Below are positions 54,779 through 62,803 of a DNA stretch of 64,000 nucleotides, one piece after another. Each line of letters begins with the position of its first letter. Positions within the stretch are counted from its first letter, which is position 1. The notes beneath the pieces were generated by a model, which saw only the letters and a program-made list of their open reading frames with translations, was not told the origin of the DNA and made no database searches. The stretch lies in the NCBI GenBank assembly GCA_937959275.1, contig CALGLU010000035.1:1-64000 (forward strand), in the 5' to 3' direction. Source of the stretch: an uncultured Saprospiraceae bacterium. Lineage in GTDB: Bacteria; Bacteroidota; Bacteroidia; Chitinophagales; Saprospiraceae. The position numbers and the translations under genes were made by a program.

Positions 54779-55066
54779 CTACAGCTTCCAATTTTTTATA
54801 ACCGCAGTCATTATTTCTAAAGTTTGTTCATTTACCTCCTGGATATTAAACTGCTTTGCAATATCCATAAATTCACATAAGTCTCCAGATTCAAGAATAA
54901 GTATAAGCTCACTTTTAAGATTTTGCATTTCTACTTTGCCTTCAAAATTTAAGTAATGTTCTATTTGCCTTTCAAAACCATCTTTAGTGTATTCCGTATT
55001 CATAGTTGAAAGCATAGCTAACCAATGCTCGAAACATCCTTCTGGGTATTTATCTTTTATGTTCAT
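54779..55066 (-). CDS. Small protein of unknown function
   Basis: 95 residues, helical and acidic, cytoplasmic. No family recognised. It is 11 bp behind the methyltransferase gene, so the pair is probably one transcript and perhaps one cassette. Confidence 0.6.
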   Translation of the reverse strand: MNIKDKYPEGCFEHWLAMLSTMNTEYTKDGFERQIEHYLNFEGKVEMQNLKSELILILESGDLCEFMDIAKQFNIQEVNEQTLEIMTAVIKNWKL

Positions 55067-55077
55067 TTTTTAATGTG

Positions 55078-55845
55078 CTACTTATCTGCAATTATCAACA
55101 TCTCAAAATCTTTAGTTGTTAACTTATCATCTCTTGAAAACTGCCCAAGCTTTGCACCGAATATGTCAACGGTTTGATAACCCAAGGATTTTAGTAACCA
55201 AGTCATTTCTGAAGGAATGTAAAATCTTTGATTACCTTTTATTTTCTTTCTGTTCCCTGAATCATCTTCAAACTCGATTTCAAAATAGTCTCTAAATGTC
55301 ATCAAATTAAAATTGTTGTTATGGAATTGTGCATTCTCCTTTTCTTTATCCTTTGCAAAATCAGTTGTTGAATTAAAGATAGGAAACAATCCATTTAAGG
55401 TGGTAAATATTAGTTTACCCTTTGGTTTGATTGAATGGGTAACACTTCTTAATATCTCAAAATTTTCTTCATCCGTTTCCATTAAAGGAAATCCTCCTTC
55501 ACACATCATCATTGCAATATCAAATTCGTCACTGAACGGAAGCACTCTTGCATCTCCTACCAAAAATTGAATCTCAAGTTTTTCAGATTTAGCTTTTTCT
55601 TTTGCTCTGAGTATTTGAGATTCTGACAAATCAATTCCTGTTACCGAATACCCTCTTTTTGTAAGTTCGATTGCATGTCTTCCTGTACCACATCCAACGT
55701 CAACTATTTTCAGGTCTTTATTAAATGCTAGCTCCTTTTCTATAAAATCACATTCTCCAATTGTTCCTTTGACAAATCTTTCATTATCATAATGTTTTGC
55801 CGAATTTTCAAATAGAATTTCGTACCATTTTTTAATTTCGCTCAT
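55078..55845 (-). CDS. Class I SAM-dependent methyltransferase
   Basis: 255 residues. Motif I IVDVGCGTGRHAIEL (about 46-60) binds S-adenosylmethionine; motif II acidic residue in TGIDLSESQI and VGDARVLPF follow. A Methyltransf_11/25-type fold with a C-terminal beta extension (QRFYIPSEMTWLLKSLGY). The substrate is unknown. Such methyltransferases are common cargo of gene cassettes. Confidence 0.88.
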   Translation of the reverse strand: MSEIKKWYEILFENSAKHYDNERFVKGTIGECDFIEKELAFNKDLKIVDVGCGTGRHAIELTKRGYSVTGIDLSESQILRAKEKAKSEKLEIQFLVGDARVLPFSDEFDIAMMMCEGGFPLMETDEENFEILRSVTHSIKPKGKLIFTTLNGLFPIFNSTTDFAKDKEKENAQFHNNNFNLMTFRDYFEIEFEDDSGNRKKIKGNQRFYIPSEMTWLLKSLGYQTVDIFGAKLGQFSRDDKLTTKDFEMLIIADK

Positions 55846-55865
55846 TGTGTTTCGACTTTTTTATT

Positions 55866-55905
55866 TCTTATGGCGCATGGTTTAAATATCGAGCGGACAA
55901 CCTTA
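55866..55905 (-). repeat. Cassette-boundary-like element E4
   Basis: On the plus strand GCGCATGG, ATAT and GAGCGGACAACC align with the E3 element (ACGCATCA, ATAT, GGAGGACGACC at 56501-56527). It lies between the unknown gene and the methyltransferase gene, and the stop codon of the former falls at its edge. Confidence 0.4.
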
Positions 55906-56475
55906 GGAAGTCTGATCTGATACCTGTTGTTTATATCGTCTAAGTAATTCATTTCGCTTGATTGATTCAACACTCCCGATTTGAATGCTAATTATATCGT
56001 TGAGTCTCATCGTATAACTCCCTTCAGATTCACCAATGTTACCGACTGTGAATAATTTTACAAATTCAGTATCCACATCTTCAATCTTGCCATAGTATGT
56101 ATTCTCGTCTTCATGTTTTAATGATAAAACATCATCTGTTCCTTTGAATTTATTAAGTATTATGGATTGCCATGAATCAGAATTTGGCAATTTTATTTCC
56201 TGAACGAGTTTTTCACTTTTGTAATTCAATTGACATAAGTATTCAATTGCATCTGCATAGTTATAATTGCTGTCGACTCCTTCAATATTACTTATACGTT
56301 CAACTATTATACCGTCAGGTTTGCCATTCTCAGTAAAATGTTGAATTTGAACAAGTTTATCATTATAATTTAATACATATCCGCACCAAAGCTCTTCATC
56401 GCTACCATATAATCTTATGCCTAAAAACTTCTTTTTACGTTTGGACTCTTTTAAAATTTCGGTTAGAATTTTCAT
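55903..56475 (-). CDS. Protein of unknown function
   Basis: 190 residues, no signal peptide, no recognised family. N-terminal basic stretch (ESKRKKKFLGIRLYGS) then beta-rich segments with WCGYVLNYND and YYGKIEDVDTEFVKLFTVG, suggestive of two SH3- or Sm-like barrels that could bind nucleic acid or protein; this is a guess from pattern only. It lies between two cassette-boundary-like elements. Confidence 0.6.
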   Translation of the reverse strand: MKILTEILKESKRKKKFLGIRLYGSDEELWCGYVLNYNDKLVQIQHFTENGKPDGIIVERISNIEGVDSNYNYADAIEYLCQLNYKSEKLVQEIKLPNSDSWQSIILNKFKGTDDVLSLKHEDENTYYGKIEDVDTEFVKLFTVGNIGESEGSYTMRLNDIISIQIGSVESIKRNELLRRYKQQVSDQTS

Positions 56476-56496
56476 TTTTCTGCTTGTGTTTTTGCT

Positions 56497-56560
56497 GGCA
56501 ACGCATCATGATATAAGGAGGACGACCGTAGGGAATATTCCGTTTAATATATTGTTAGCT
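56497..56560 (-). repeat. Cassette-boundary-like element E3
   Basis: On the minus strand it starts GCTAACAATATATTAA, 8 bp after the Fic stop, and ends GATGCGTTGCCAGC shortly before the next gene. It shares the TAACAATATAT start with E2 and the TCGTCC centre with E2 and E4. The AAC/GTT trinucleotides at its two ends are placed as in integron attC sites. Confidence 0.45.
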
Positions 56561-56565
56561 CAAGT

Positions 56566-58107
56566 TTATATTTTTGCTTCAGGATTTCCTTCAATATTCT
56601 TTTTTACTAAGTTACCTAATAACCTTGCAAACGGTACAATATTGCTATGAACACTTGCTTGCTCTAATGCTTCCATATATTCTTTTCTTCTTTCCACTGG
56701 AATGACTGTCCAAGGATATCCTCCTGATGCTAACATTAAGTTCATAAGAAATCTTCCTATCCTACCATTGCCGTCCATATATGGGTGTATGTAAACAAAA
56801 ATAAAGTGGCCAAGCACAGTCCTTACCGACGCATGTTCTTCTTGTTGTAGTAGGTCAATAAGGGCTGGCATAGCATCGCGGACAGCATCTCTGTTCAATG
56901 GCGTATGCATCGAGTTTGTTATATATACTTGATTAGTTCTATATCCCGCTAAATCAGCAACATTCAGAACACCCACAGTTACACTTGGTTGAAATAGTTG
57001 TCTATACCATTCACCGTGATCTGTTTCAAATATTTCTCCTGGGTTTTCACCTTTGAATAATTTCTGTATTGATTTTTTCACTTCTTGAAATGTTTGCCAA
57101 TAACCTCTAGCGGCCATTGCATCCCTTTGTTTTCTATCTGCTTCATCTTCTAAATCCCATTCTCCTGATCTAACCTTTTCGATTAACTCAGTGGATACTA
57201 TGTAATTTTCTATTGATAAAGAATGGTAGGCATCTGTTTTATATATGTCATCGACTAATTTTAGATAAGTTTCTTCTTTTGGTCTTTTAGGGCTCTTTGG
57301 GAAATTCTCAATTACATCCTTTCTCATAGACTCCCACATCAGGTTAATCCTATTTACATAGGGACTTGGTGCTCTAAGGTTTATCAGTTTCGGGTTGTCA
57401 CCACTAAAAGGATTGATCACTCGAACTTTAAAGTCTGCTGCCTCCATTGTTTTCCTTATTTCAGTAGCTGCTCTTTTATTTCCTATATTTTTTAATGCAC
57501 CAACTATTCTCCCTGCTTTGACCGAATGAGACCCTTCTAAAAGAATTCTTAATAATTTGGATGCATCCCGTACACTAGCTAGTATGGTTTTTAACTCAAT
57601 AGGATTTTGTTCAAACATTCTTGGAGACATATTTACAAGTGCCTCTTCTTTAGATTGAATTTGTAGCTGTGTTGTGACGTCTATTTCTATTTCGTTCTGA
57701 ATATTTGATCTCATTATATACATTGAGGTTCCATGTAATAGCTCAATAGTTTTGTTCGGAGCTTTGGAAGATCTCACTATTAATTGATGAGGTATTCTTG
57801 TTACTCCTGCATGTAGCAATAACGATTGGTCTGCCGATAAACAATAATCTTCGCCATAGCGTTCTTCAAGATAACTTTTACAGAATTCCCAAAATGAGGT
57901 ATACCAAGCCGTCGTATCTCCATCCTTGCTGCTTGGATTATTAATTATATACCATTCCTTTGTTACCTTTGTCAGAAATTTATTCTTTACCAGTCGTTCT
58001 CGATGAGTTCTTGAAATTTGGTCAGTTTTTATTGCTTTTCCGGATTTCTGCTGTTCCTTTTGTAAGATTTCCAGTGATTCTGCCAGTTTCTTATTTGGAT
58101 TTGCCAT
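56566..58107 (-). CDS. Fic family protein with AbiEi-like N-terminal region
   Basis: 513 residues. The Fic motif HPYMDGNGRIGR (near residue 435) is complete, so AMP-transferase activity is expected on a protein hydroxyl. The N-terminal 180 residues (QISRTHRERLVKNKFLTKV and SADQSLLLHAGVTRIPHQLIV) resemble the winged-helix and second domain of AbiEi-type antitoxins. A helix near SIENYIVSTELI could be the inhibitory segment, although the usual S/TxxxE/DxN pattern is not certain. Such fusions suggest a self-regulated effector or defence role. Confidence 0.83.
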   Translation of the reverse strand: MANPNKKLAESLEILQKEQQKSGKAIKTDQISRTHRERLVKNKFLTKVTKEWYIINNPSSKDGDTTAWYTSFWEFCKSYLEERYGEDYCLSADQSLLLHAGVTRIPHQLIVRSSKAPNKTIELLHGTSMYIMRSNIQNEIEIDVTTQLQIQSKEEALVNMSPRMFEQNPIELKTILASVRDASKLLRILLEGSHSVKAGRIVGALKNIGNKRAATEIRKTMEAADFKVRVINPFSGDNPKLINLRAPSPYVNRINLMWESMRKDVIENFPKSPKRPKEETYLKLVDDIYKTDAYHSLSIENYIVSTELIEKVRSGEWDLEDEADRKQRDAMAARGYWQTFQEVKKSIQKLFKGENPGEIFETDHGEWYRQLFQPSVTVGVLNVADLAGYRTNQVYITNSMHTPLNRDAVRDAMPALIDLLQQEEHASVRTVLGHFIFVYIHPYMDGNGRIGRFLMNLMLASGGYPWTVIPVERRKEYMEALEQASVHSNIVPFARLLGNLVKKNIEGNPEAKI

Positions 58108-58214
58108 TTCTATATTTTAGCTTTTGGCGTAGCACCAAATTTAGCCTACAACGTTACACGTATATTAGCCTACAAAGCTACACATAAATTAGCTTTCGTG
58201 CAAATGCCATGGTG

Positions 58215-58250
58215 TAATGGGAACTAACGTCGTGGCGACATGCGTCGTAG
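58215..58250 (-). repeat. Cassette-boundary-like element E5
   Basis: On the minus strand TACGACGCAT, GCCA and ACGTTAG align with 31988-32023 (26 of 36 bases) upstream of the DUF2200 gene. It is about 110 bp upstream of the Fic start. ACGTTAG resembles the 3' core site (GTTRRRY) of attC. Confidence 0.45.
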
Positions 58251-58354
58251 GTAAAAGCCTTTGATCATCATAGTCGCTTGTTTTTATAGCTCTTCTAAAA
58301 GCTACCATCATCACTTTTTAAAATACGCAATAGGGTAATTTTCACAGATAGCTA

Positions 58355-58417
58355 ATTAGCGCAACACCACCAAAAATGTTGTGAGTTGCTACGCAATCAC
58401 GAACATTTGTTGCTAAT
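58355..58417. repeat. attC-like foldback (E6)
   Basis: ATTAGCGCAACA (58355-58366) pairs with TGTTGCTAAT (58408-58417), AATGTTGTGA (58375-58384) pairs with TCACGAACATT (58397-58407) leaving one unpaired G at 58401, and TTGC/GCAA closes a 3-nt loop. Two stems with an extrahelical base and an unpaired spacer are the hallmarks of attC folding. It lies directly after the lipoprotein gene stop. Confidence 0.5.
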
Positions 58418-58436
58418 TGGTATCCTGTGTATTCAT

Positions 58437-59210
58437 TTATTCATTACTCATTTGTATTTCTCCCAATTTAGTGATTGGATTAATTATCGTGAGATTGTAA
58501 GTATAGAAGCCAACTGATAGATCCTCAAGCCTTTCATGGTAAGTTGGATTTTCAATTATAAAATCTTCATCCGCTAAGGTAAATTTGCATTGTAAAGGAT
58601 ATTGCTTTAAAGATTCAAAAGATATATAACACGTGATTTCACCTGATGCTAAATTGCCGAATATTGCATTTTCTTGAGTATTTATTTTCATCTCTACGTT
58701 ACAAAAATCAAAGGCTGTTGAATTTTTAAGTCTAACATTGGTCTTGTTTGATTCTGAATTACAGTCTGATTTTTCCAACTCAACGCAATCATTATTTATT
58801 GGATTAAAATCAACTAATTCATTATTGTTGTAAACTTTGCCTCCCGTCCAAATTTCACCTTCGCCATATTCAACGACATAATGAAGATAAGTATAACATC
58901 CTTCCTTAAGAGCATTTAATCCTAAGTTGTCTATGAGTTGCGTACTAATGTTGTTACCATTTACTACCATACCTAAATGCCATGGGACATCATTAGCATT
59001 TTCAAGTTGCATATACTCAGTAGTTTCGCCTGGCAAAATGGAATTAAATGTCTGAATGTTATCGTAGTTAAAATCGATTACCTCATAAGCACTTAAATTA
59101 TGAATCCTAATGTTGATAGGCCCATCTTCTTGACATGAATTGTCATTGGAATCTTTCCCGCAGCCAAATAATAGGAGCATCAATAGAAGAAAATTCGAAT
59201 TTGTTCTCAT
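58437..59210 (-). CDS. Lipoprotein of unknown function
   Basis: 257 residues. Lipobox LLLFGC gives Cys17. Two similar beta-rich halves (INIRIHNLSAYEVIDFNYDN near 28-47 and TNVRLKNSTAFDFCNVEMKI near 156-175) suggest an internal duplication. No family recognised. It lies in the cassette-like region, with structured elements on both sides. Confidence 0.7.
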   Translation of the reverse strand: MRTNSNFLLLMLLLFGCGKDSNDNSCQEDGPINIRIHNLSAYEVIDFNYDNIQTFNSILPGETTEYMQLENANDVPWHLGMVVNGNNISTQLIDNLGLNALKEGCYTYLHYVVEYGEGEIWTGGKVYNNNELVDFNPINNDCVELEKSDCNSESNKTNVRLKNSTAFDFCNVEMKINTQENAIFGNLASGEITCYISFESLKQYPLQCKFTLADEDFIIENPTYHERLEDLSVGFYTYNLTIINPITKLGEIQMSNE

Positions 59211-59280
59211 TGTTTTTATTTAATAGACACTTCAAAAATGAATGTCGTTGGTCAGATGAGCAAAAATATATCTTTAGTGG

Positions 59281-59318
59281 TCTCCGACGACAGGAGGATA
59301 TGGGATGATATATTGTTA
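59281..59318 (-). repeat. Cassette-boundary-like element E2
   Basis: On the plus strand TCTCCGACGA (59281-59290), GGAGGATATG and TATTGTTA (59311-59318) align with TCTCCGACGA (59728-59737), AAGGATATG and TATTGTTA (59759-59766) in E1. The stop codon of the 88-codon gene lies within TATTGTTA. Confidence 0.55.
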
Positions 59319-59582
59319 CCTGCTGGATTCATTTAACATTCTGGAAACGTAGATTATCCAATGATACTTTGGTATACCTTTATCCAAAAAATTGGGTAAA
59401 ACTTTGCTAATTCTATTATGTTTTAATAACCTTTGATCACATAGTTGAGCCTTGGTTTCATCTTTCACGTTAATAGAATAATGACACCTTTCATAAATTA
59501 TCACGTTTGATGTAAGTTTATCGAATGGCCTTTCTTTAACTTCCTGAGTTATAGTAAATAATATGTTTCGAACTGAATGCAA
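59316..59582 (-). CDS. Possible small gene, 88 residues
   Basis: No family is recognised. It is mixed in composition with cysteines at two sites (ERCHYSINV and AQLCDQ). Its stop is provided by the E2 element and it starts about 20 bp before the far end of E1, which is exactly a cassette position. That supports a real, or once real, gene. The protein pattern itself gives little support. Confidence 0.35.
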   Translation of the reverse strand: MHSVRNILFTITQEVKERPFDKLTSNVIIYERCHYSINVKDETKAQLCDQRLLKHNRISKVLPNFLDKGIPKYHWIIYVSRMLNESSR

Positions 59583-59601
59583 ACTGTCAATTTCGCTTGT
59601 T

Positions 59602-59770
59602 TAGATAACGATTCCTTCGTTTAATTTTCATTTTCCGTCAGATACGATTCATTCAAGGGAGGCTCGCCTAGCCTTTGCGAGGAGAACGGGAAATTCCATG
59701 CACGAGAATGGATGATGATACCCTGCGTCTCCGACGAAGAAGGATATGCTTTGGTATCTATTGTTATCTA
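59602..59770 (-). repeat. Cassette-boundary-like element E1
   Basis: Perfect 8-bp inverted ends TAGATAAC (59602-59609) and GTTATCTA (59763-59770) bound the spacer after sbcC; the right end includes the sbcC stop codon. Inside are GATACC (59717-59722) and GGTATC (59753-59758). The right end shares AACAATAGATA with 31890-31900 and TCTCCGACGA with E2. Confidence 0.5.
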
Positions 59771-62700
59771 CTGATCATTACTATCATCTATGATTTTTAA
59801 TTGGCTAAAACCTTGAGCATTCTTTTCCAGTTTAATTTGCACTGTAATTCTTTCCTTCAAAGCTTCTACATGTGAAATTACCCCAACCATTTTATTGCTT
59901 TCAGATTGAAGTTTTTCAAGCGTATTCATTGCCACATCTAAAGTTTCTTGATCTAAGGTTCCAAAGCCCTCATCAATAAACAAACTTTCTAGCGTCACAT
60001 TTTTAGATGCCATATCAGATAAGCTTAATGCAAGGGCTAAGCTGATTAAAAAACTTTCTCCACCTGATAAGGTAGAAACTGCACGATGTGTATTCCCTTG
60101 AAATTGATCTACCACTCTCAAGTGTCCTCCATCTTTTGGCTTATCAAGCAAGTATCTTTCAGATAAATTTATTAATCTATGATTGGCATAAACCAATAAG
60201 TTTTGTAGTGTTAATCCTTGAGAAAAATTAGCAAATTTATGACCATTTGAATCTCCAATCATTTTCGAGAGCAAATCCCACTTCTCAAAATCTTTGGTTA
60301 AATGTTCTATCTCAGAAATGTGTCCTTTCTGTTTCATCTTATTCTCCTCATCATTTTTTAATTGATTGGTTTTTTCTCCAATTTGAATATTGGTTTCTTC
60401 CCTGATTATTTCTTTTTGTGAAAGCTCTTGGCTTAGTTCATCAAAAGTTCTATCTGGGGTTTTGTCTGCTGCTGAAAGCTTCGAGACATTTTCTTTAAGA
60501 GACTTTAGTTGAGTTTCGTTTTCGGTAAAAAGTCTTTTTAGCTCATTTTCTTTGTCAACTATTTCTAAGGCCTCATTTTCATCCAATAGATTTTGACTCA
60601 TTTCATCAATTGAGTTAAAACCAAGTGCTTCTAACTTTACTTTCAATTTTGACTCATGTTTTTTCGAAGTATCAATTGCCCTTTGTAAATCTTTTGTTTC
60701 TTTTCCTATAGCATCTGTTAAAACTTTGATGCTTGTTCTATTTCTCTCGAAAGAATTTTGTATTTGGTCTGTTTTATCTGTTATTGTTTCACCATCGAAC
60801 TTGCTTATGCGTTCTTTCTTAAGTTGACTATGCTTTTTTACTTCTTTATCAAGTTTTGTAAATGAAACTTTAAGCTCGTTAGCTACTTTGATTTCTTCCA
60901 GTGCTTCCAAAGATTGTTCTAGCGTTACTATTTCAGTGCTTAATGATTTTACTGTTTGTTCAATCTTCTTAATGTCAAGAGGATTTGAGATTTTCTCTTT
61001 CTTTAATTTCAGGGATTCTTCAGATTCTGTGAGCTGTTGATTATGTTGAATAATTTCTTCTGAAATCAAATTGATATTTGTGTTGCTCTCTGTAAGGTAT
61101 TTATTGATTGAATCAAGCTCTTTTCTTTGAGCTTCGATATTAATATTTACTTTTTCTATTTGCTTCTCTATTTCAGAAAATTCAGAATCAGGTTTATGAT
61201 CAGAGTAGGGGTGATCCGTGGATCCGCACAATGGGCATGCATCTCCTTCATTCAAAGCAGCTCTATGCTCTTCGAAATTCGCAATCTTTAAAGCGTCCTC
61301 TTTTCTTTTTCGTAAAGTAGTAATTTGATCGTGATATGAAGTCAACAATTTTTCTGATTTTTCTTTCAGAGGGGTCTTTAACTCAATTTCATTCTTTTTC
61401 ACTTTAAGCTTAGCCTCAGCCCTTGTAAGTTTTTGTTGAGTTTCTTTGAAATGTTCAAGTTCATGTTTTACAAGCAATAAGATGTCGTAATATTCTTTTT
61501 TATGCTTGAGTTTCGCTTTATGCTCAGTGGTTGATGATTTTAAGGTGAGATTTGATTTGCTTAAAATATCATCAAGCTTTTGAATTCTTTCTATTATAGA
61601 TGAAAGCGCAATTTCTGGGCTTTTATCAAGTTGGTGGGGAAAATTTTCTTTTTGCCTATTGATAGCTTCTCTTAATTCCTTTCCCCGAGAAATACTATTA
61701 TGGATATCTTTATCTATAGATTGGATTTCATTTTCAAATGCCTTCATGACTGTCATGAAGTTGTCTTGATTGACTTCTTTTTTTGATAAGTTTGCCATTT
61801 GAGATATTGATAGCTCAAATCCTTTTTTGGCTTCCGATATTTGTGCTTCGTACTCTGAAAGATTTTTCTTAGTCTTTACTCTATTGTTTTCAGCATCTTT
61901 ATACAGTTCAATATCGCCTCTCACTGGAGCTAATTTATTATGAACATGCAGTTTGTTTAAGCTAGATTTAAATGATTCTTTCTTAGATATTAAATCGCGA
62001 GCTGCAATTTGGAGATCTTCAATTTTTGATTTTGACTGGGAAAGATCTTTTTTTATCTGAACATTTTCAGTTAAGAGTTTGATGGACGCATCGTATATTT
62101 TCTTCTTGTCAGTAATTTCATTTAACTCTTCCTTGACAACTTTTATTTCGTCTTCACTTAGTGTTTGAAAATTCTGAAGTATTTCTTTTTTAGTTTCAAG
62201 TTGGGCTTTTACTTCACGTTGTTTTTCAAAAACTTTTTTACCGATTTTTCGATAGATGGAAGTCCCAGTGATGTTTTCAAGGAGCTGACCTCTTTCATTT
62301 TGCTCGGCCTTAAGAAATCTTGAAAATTCTCCTTGAGACAGAATGATAGATTTTACGAATTGGTCATATTGTAAACCTATTAACTCTTCGTTTTTAGTAG
62401 GAACTTCACTCTTCTTTAAATCTAATGGTTGACCAGTCGCATCGTACAGATACATTTCATAATCTTTTAACTTACCATTCCTATTTTTGGAAACTTTCCA
62501 TTCAGATATAAATCTGTTGTTTTCTATTTCATATTCAACTTTGGCGTATGCATCATTTGTGTGATGTGTTACAACTGAACCCAAATCATCAATTTCTTTT
62601 TTGGAAATAGCTTTCTTATATCGAGGTATTTTATTAAACAATGATAAGGTAATGACGTCCAAAAGAGTGGATTTACCAGATCCAGTTGGTCCTGTTATAG

Positions 62701-62803
62701 CAAAAATCCCTGCACTAGAAAGTGGGTCTTTATCAAATCGAATGGTTTGATGCTCTCCTTTAAGGTTGTTGATATTTTTAAATTGGATGCTTAAAATTTT
62801 CAT
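59768..62803 (-). CDS. sbcC: Exonuclease subunit SbcC
   Basis: 1011 residues, normal length. Walker A GPTGSGKST (38-46), long coiled coils (about 180-490 and 545-830) joined at the zinc hook CPLC (near residue 523), the ABC signature LSGGES (near 908) and Walker B LFIDEGFGTLD. With SbcD it forms an ATP-dependent nuclease (Rad50/Mre11 type) that opens hairpins and long palindromes and trims protein-blocked ends. The start overlaps the sbcD stop by 4 bp (ATGA). Confidence 0.96.
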   Translation of the reverse strand: MKILSIQFKNINNLKGEHQTIRFDKDPLSSAGIFAITGPTGSGKSTLLDVITLSLFNKIPRYKKAISKKEIDDLGSVVTHHTNDAYAKVEYEIENNRFISEWKVSKNRNGKLKDYEMYLYDATGQPLDLKKSEVPTKNEELIGLQYDQFVKSIILSQGEFSRFLKAEQNERGQLLENITGTSIYRKIGKKVFEKQREVKAQLETKKEILQNFQTLSEDEIKVVKEELNEITDKKKIYDASIKLLTENVQIKKDLSQSKSKIEDLQIAARDLISKKESFKSSLNKLHVHNKLAPVRGDIELYKDAENNRVKTKKNLSEYEAQISEAKKGFELSISQMANLSKKEVNQDNFMTVMKAFENEIQSIDKDIHNSISRGKELREAINRQKENFPHQLDKSPEIALSSIIERIQKLDDILSKSNLTLKSSTTEHKAKLKHKKEYYDILLLVKHELEHFKETQQKLTRAEAKLKVKKNEIELKTPLKEKSEKLLTSYHDQITTLRKRKEDALKIANFEEHRAALNEGDACPLCGSTDHPYSDHKPDSEFSEIEKQIEKVNINIEAQRKELDSINKYLTESNTNINLISEEIIQHNQQLTESEESLKLKKEKISNPLDIKKIEQTVKSLSTEIVTLEQSLEALEEIKVANELKVSFTKLDKEVKKHSQLKKERISKFDGETITDKTDQIQNSFERNRTSIKVLTDAIGKETKDLQRAIDTSKKHESKLKVKLEALGFNSIDEMSQNLLDENEALEIVDKENELKRLFTENETQLKSLKENVSKLSAADKTPDRTFDELSQELSQKEIIREETNIQIGEKTNQLKNDEENKMKQKGHISEIEHLTKDFEKWDLLSKMIGDSNGHKFANFSQGLTLQNLLVYANHRLINLSERYLLDKPKDGGHLRVVDQFQGNTHRAVSTLSGGESFLISLALALSLSDMASKNVTLESLFIDEGFGTLDQETLDVAMNTLEKLQSESNKMVGVISHVEALKERITVQIKLEKNAQGFSQLKIIDDSNDQ

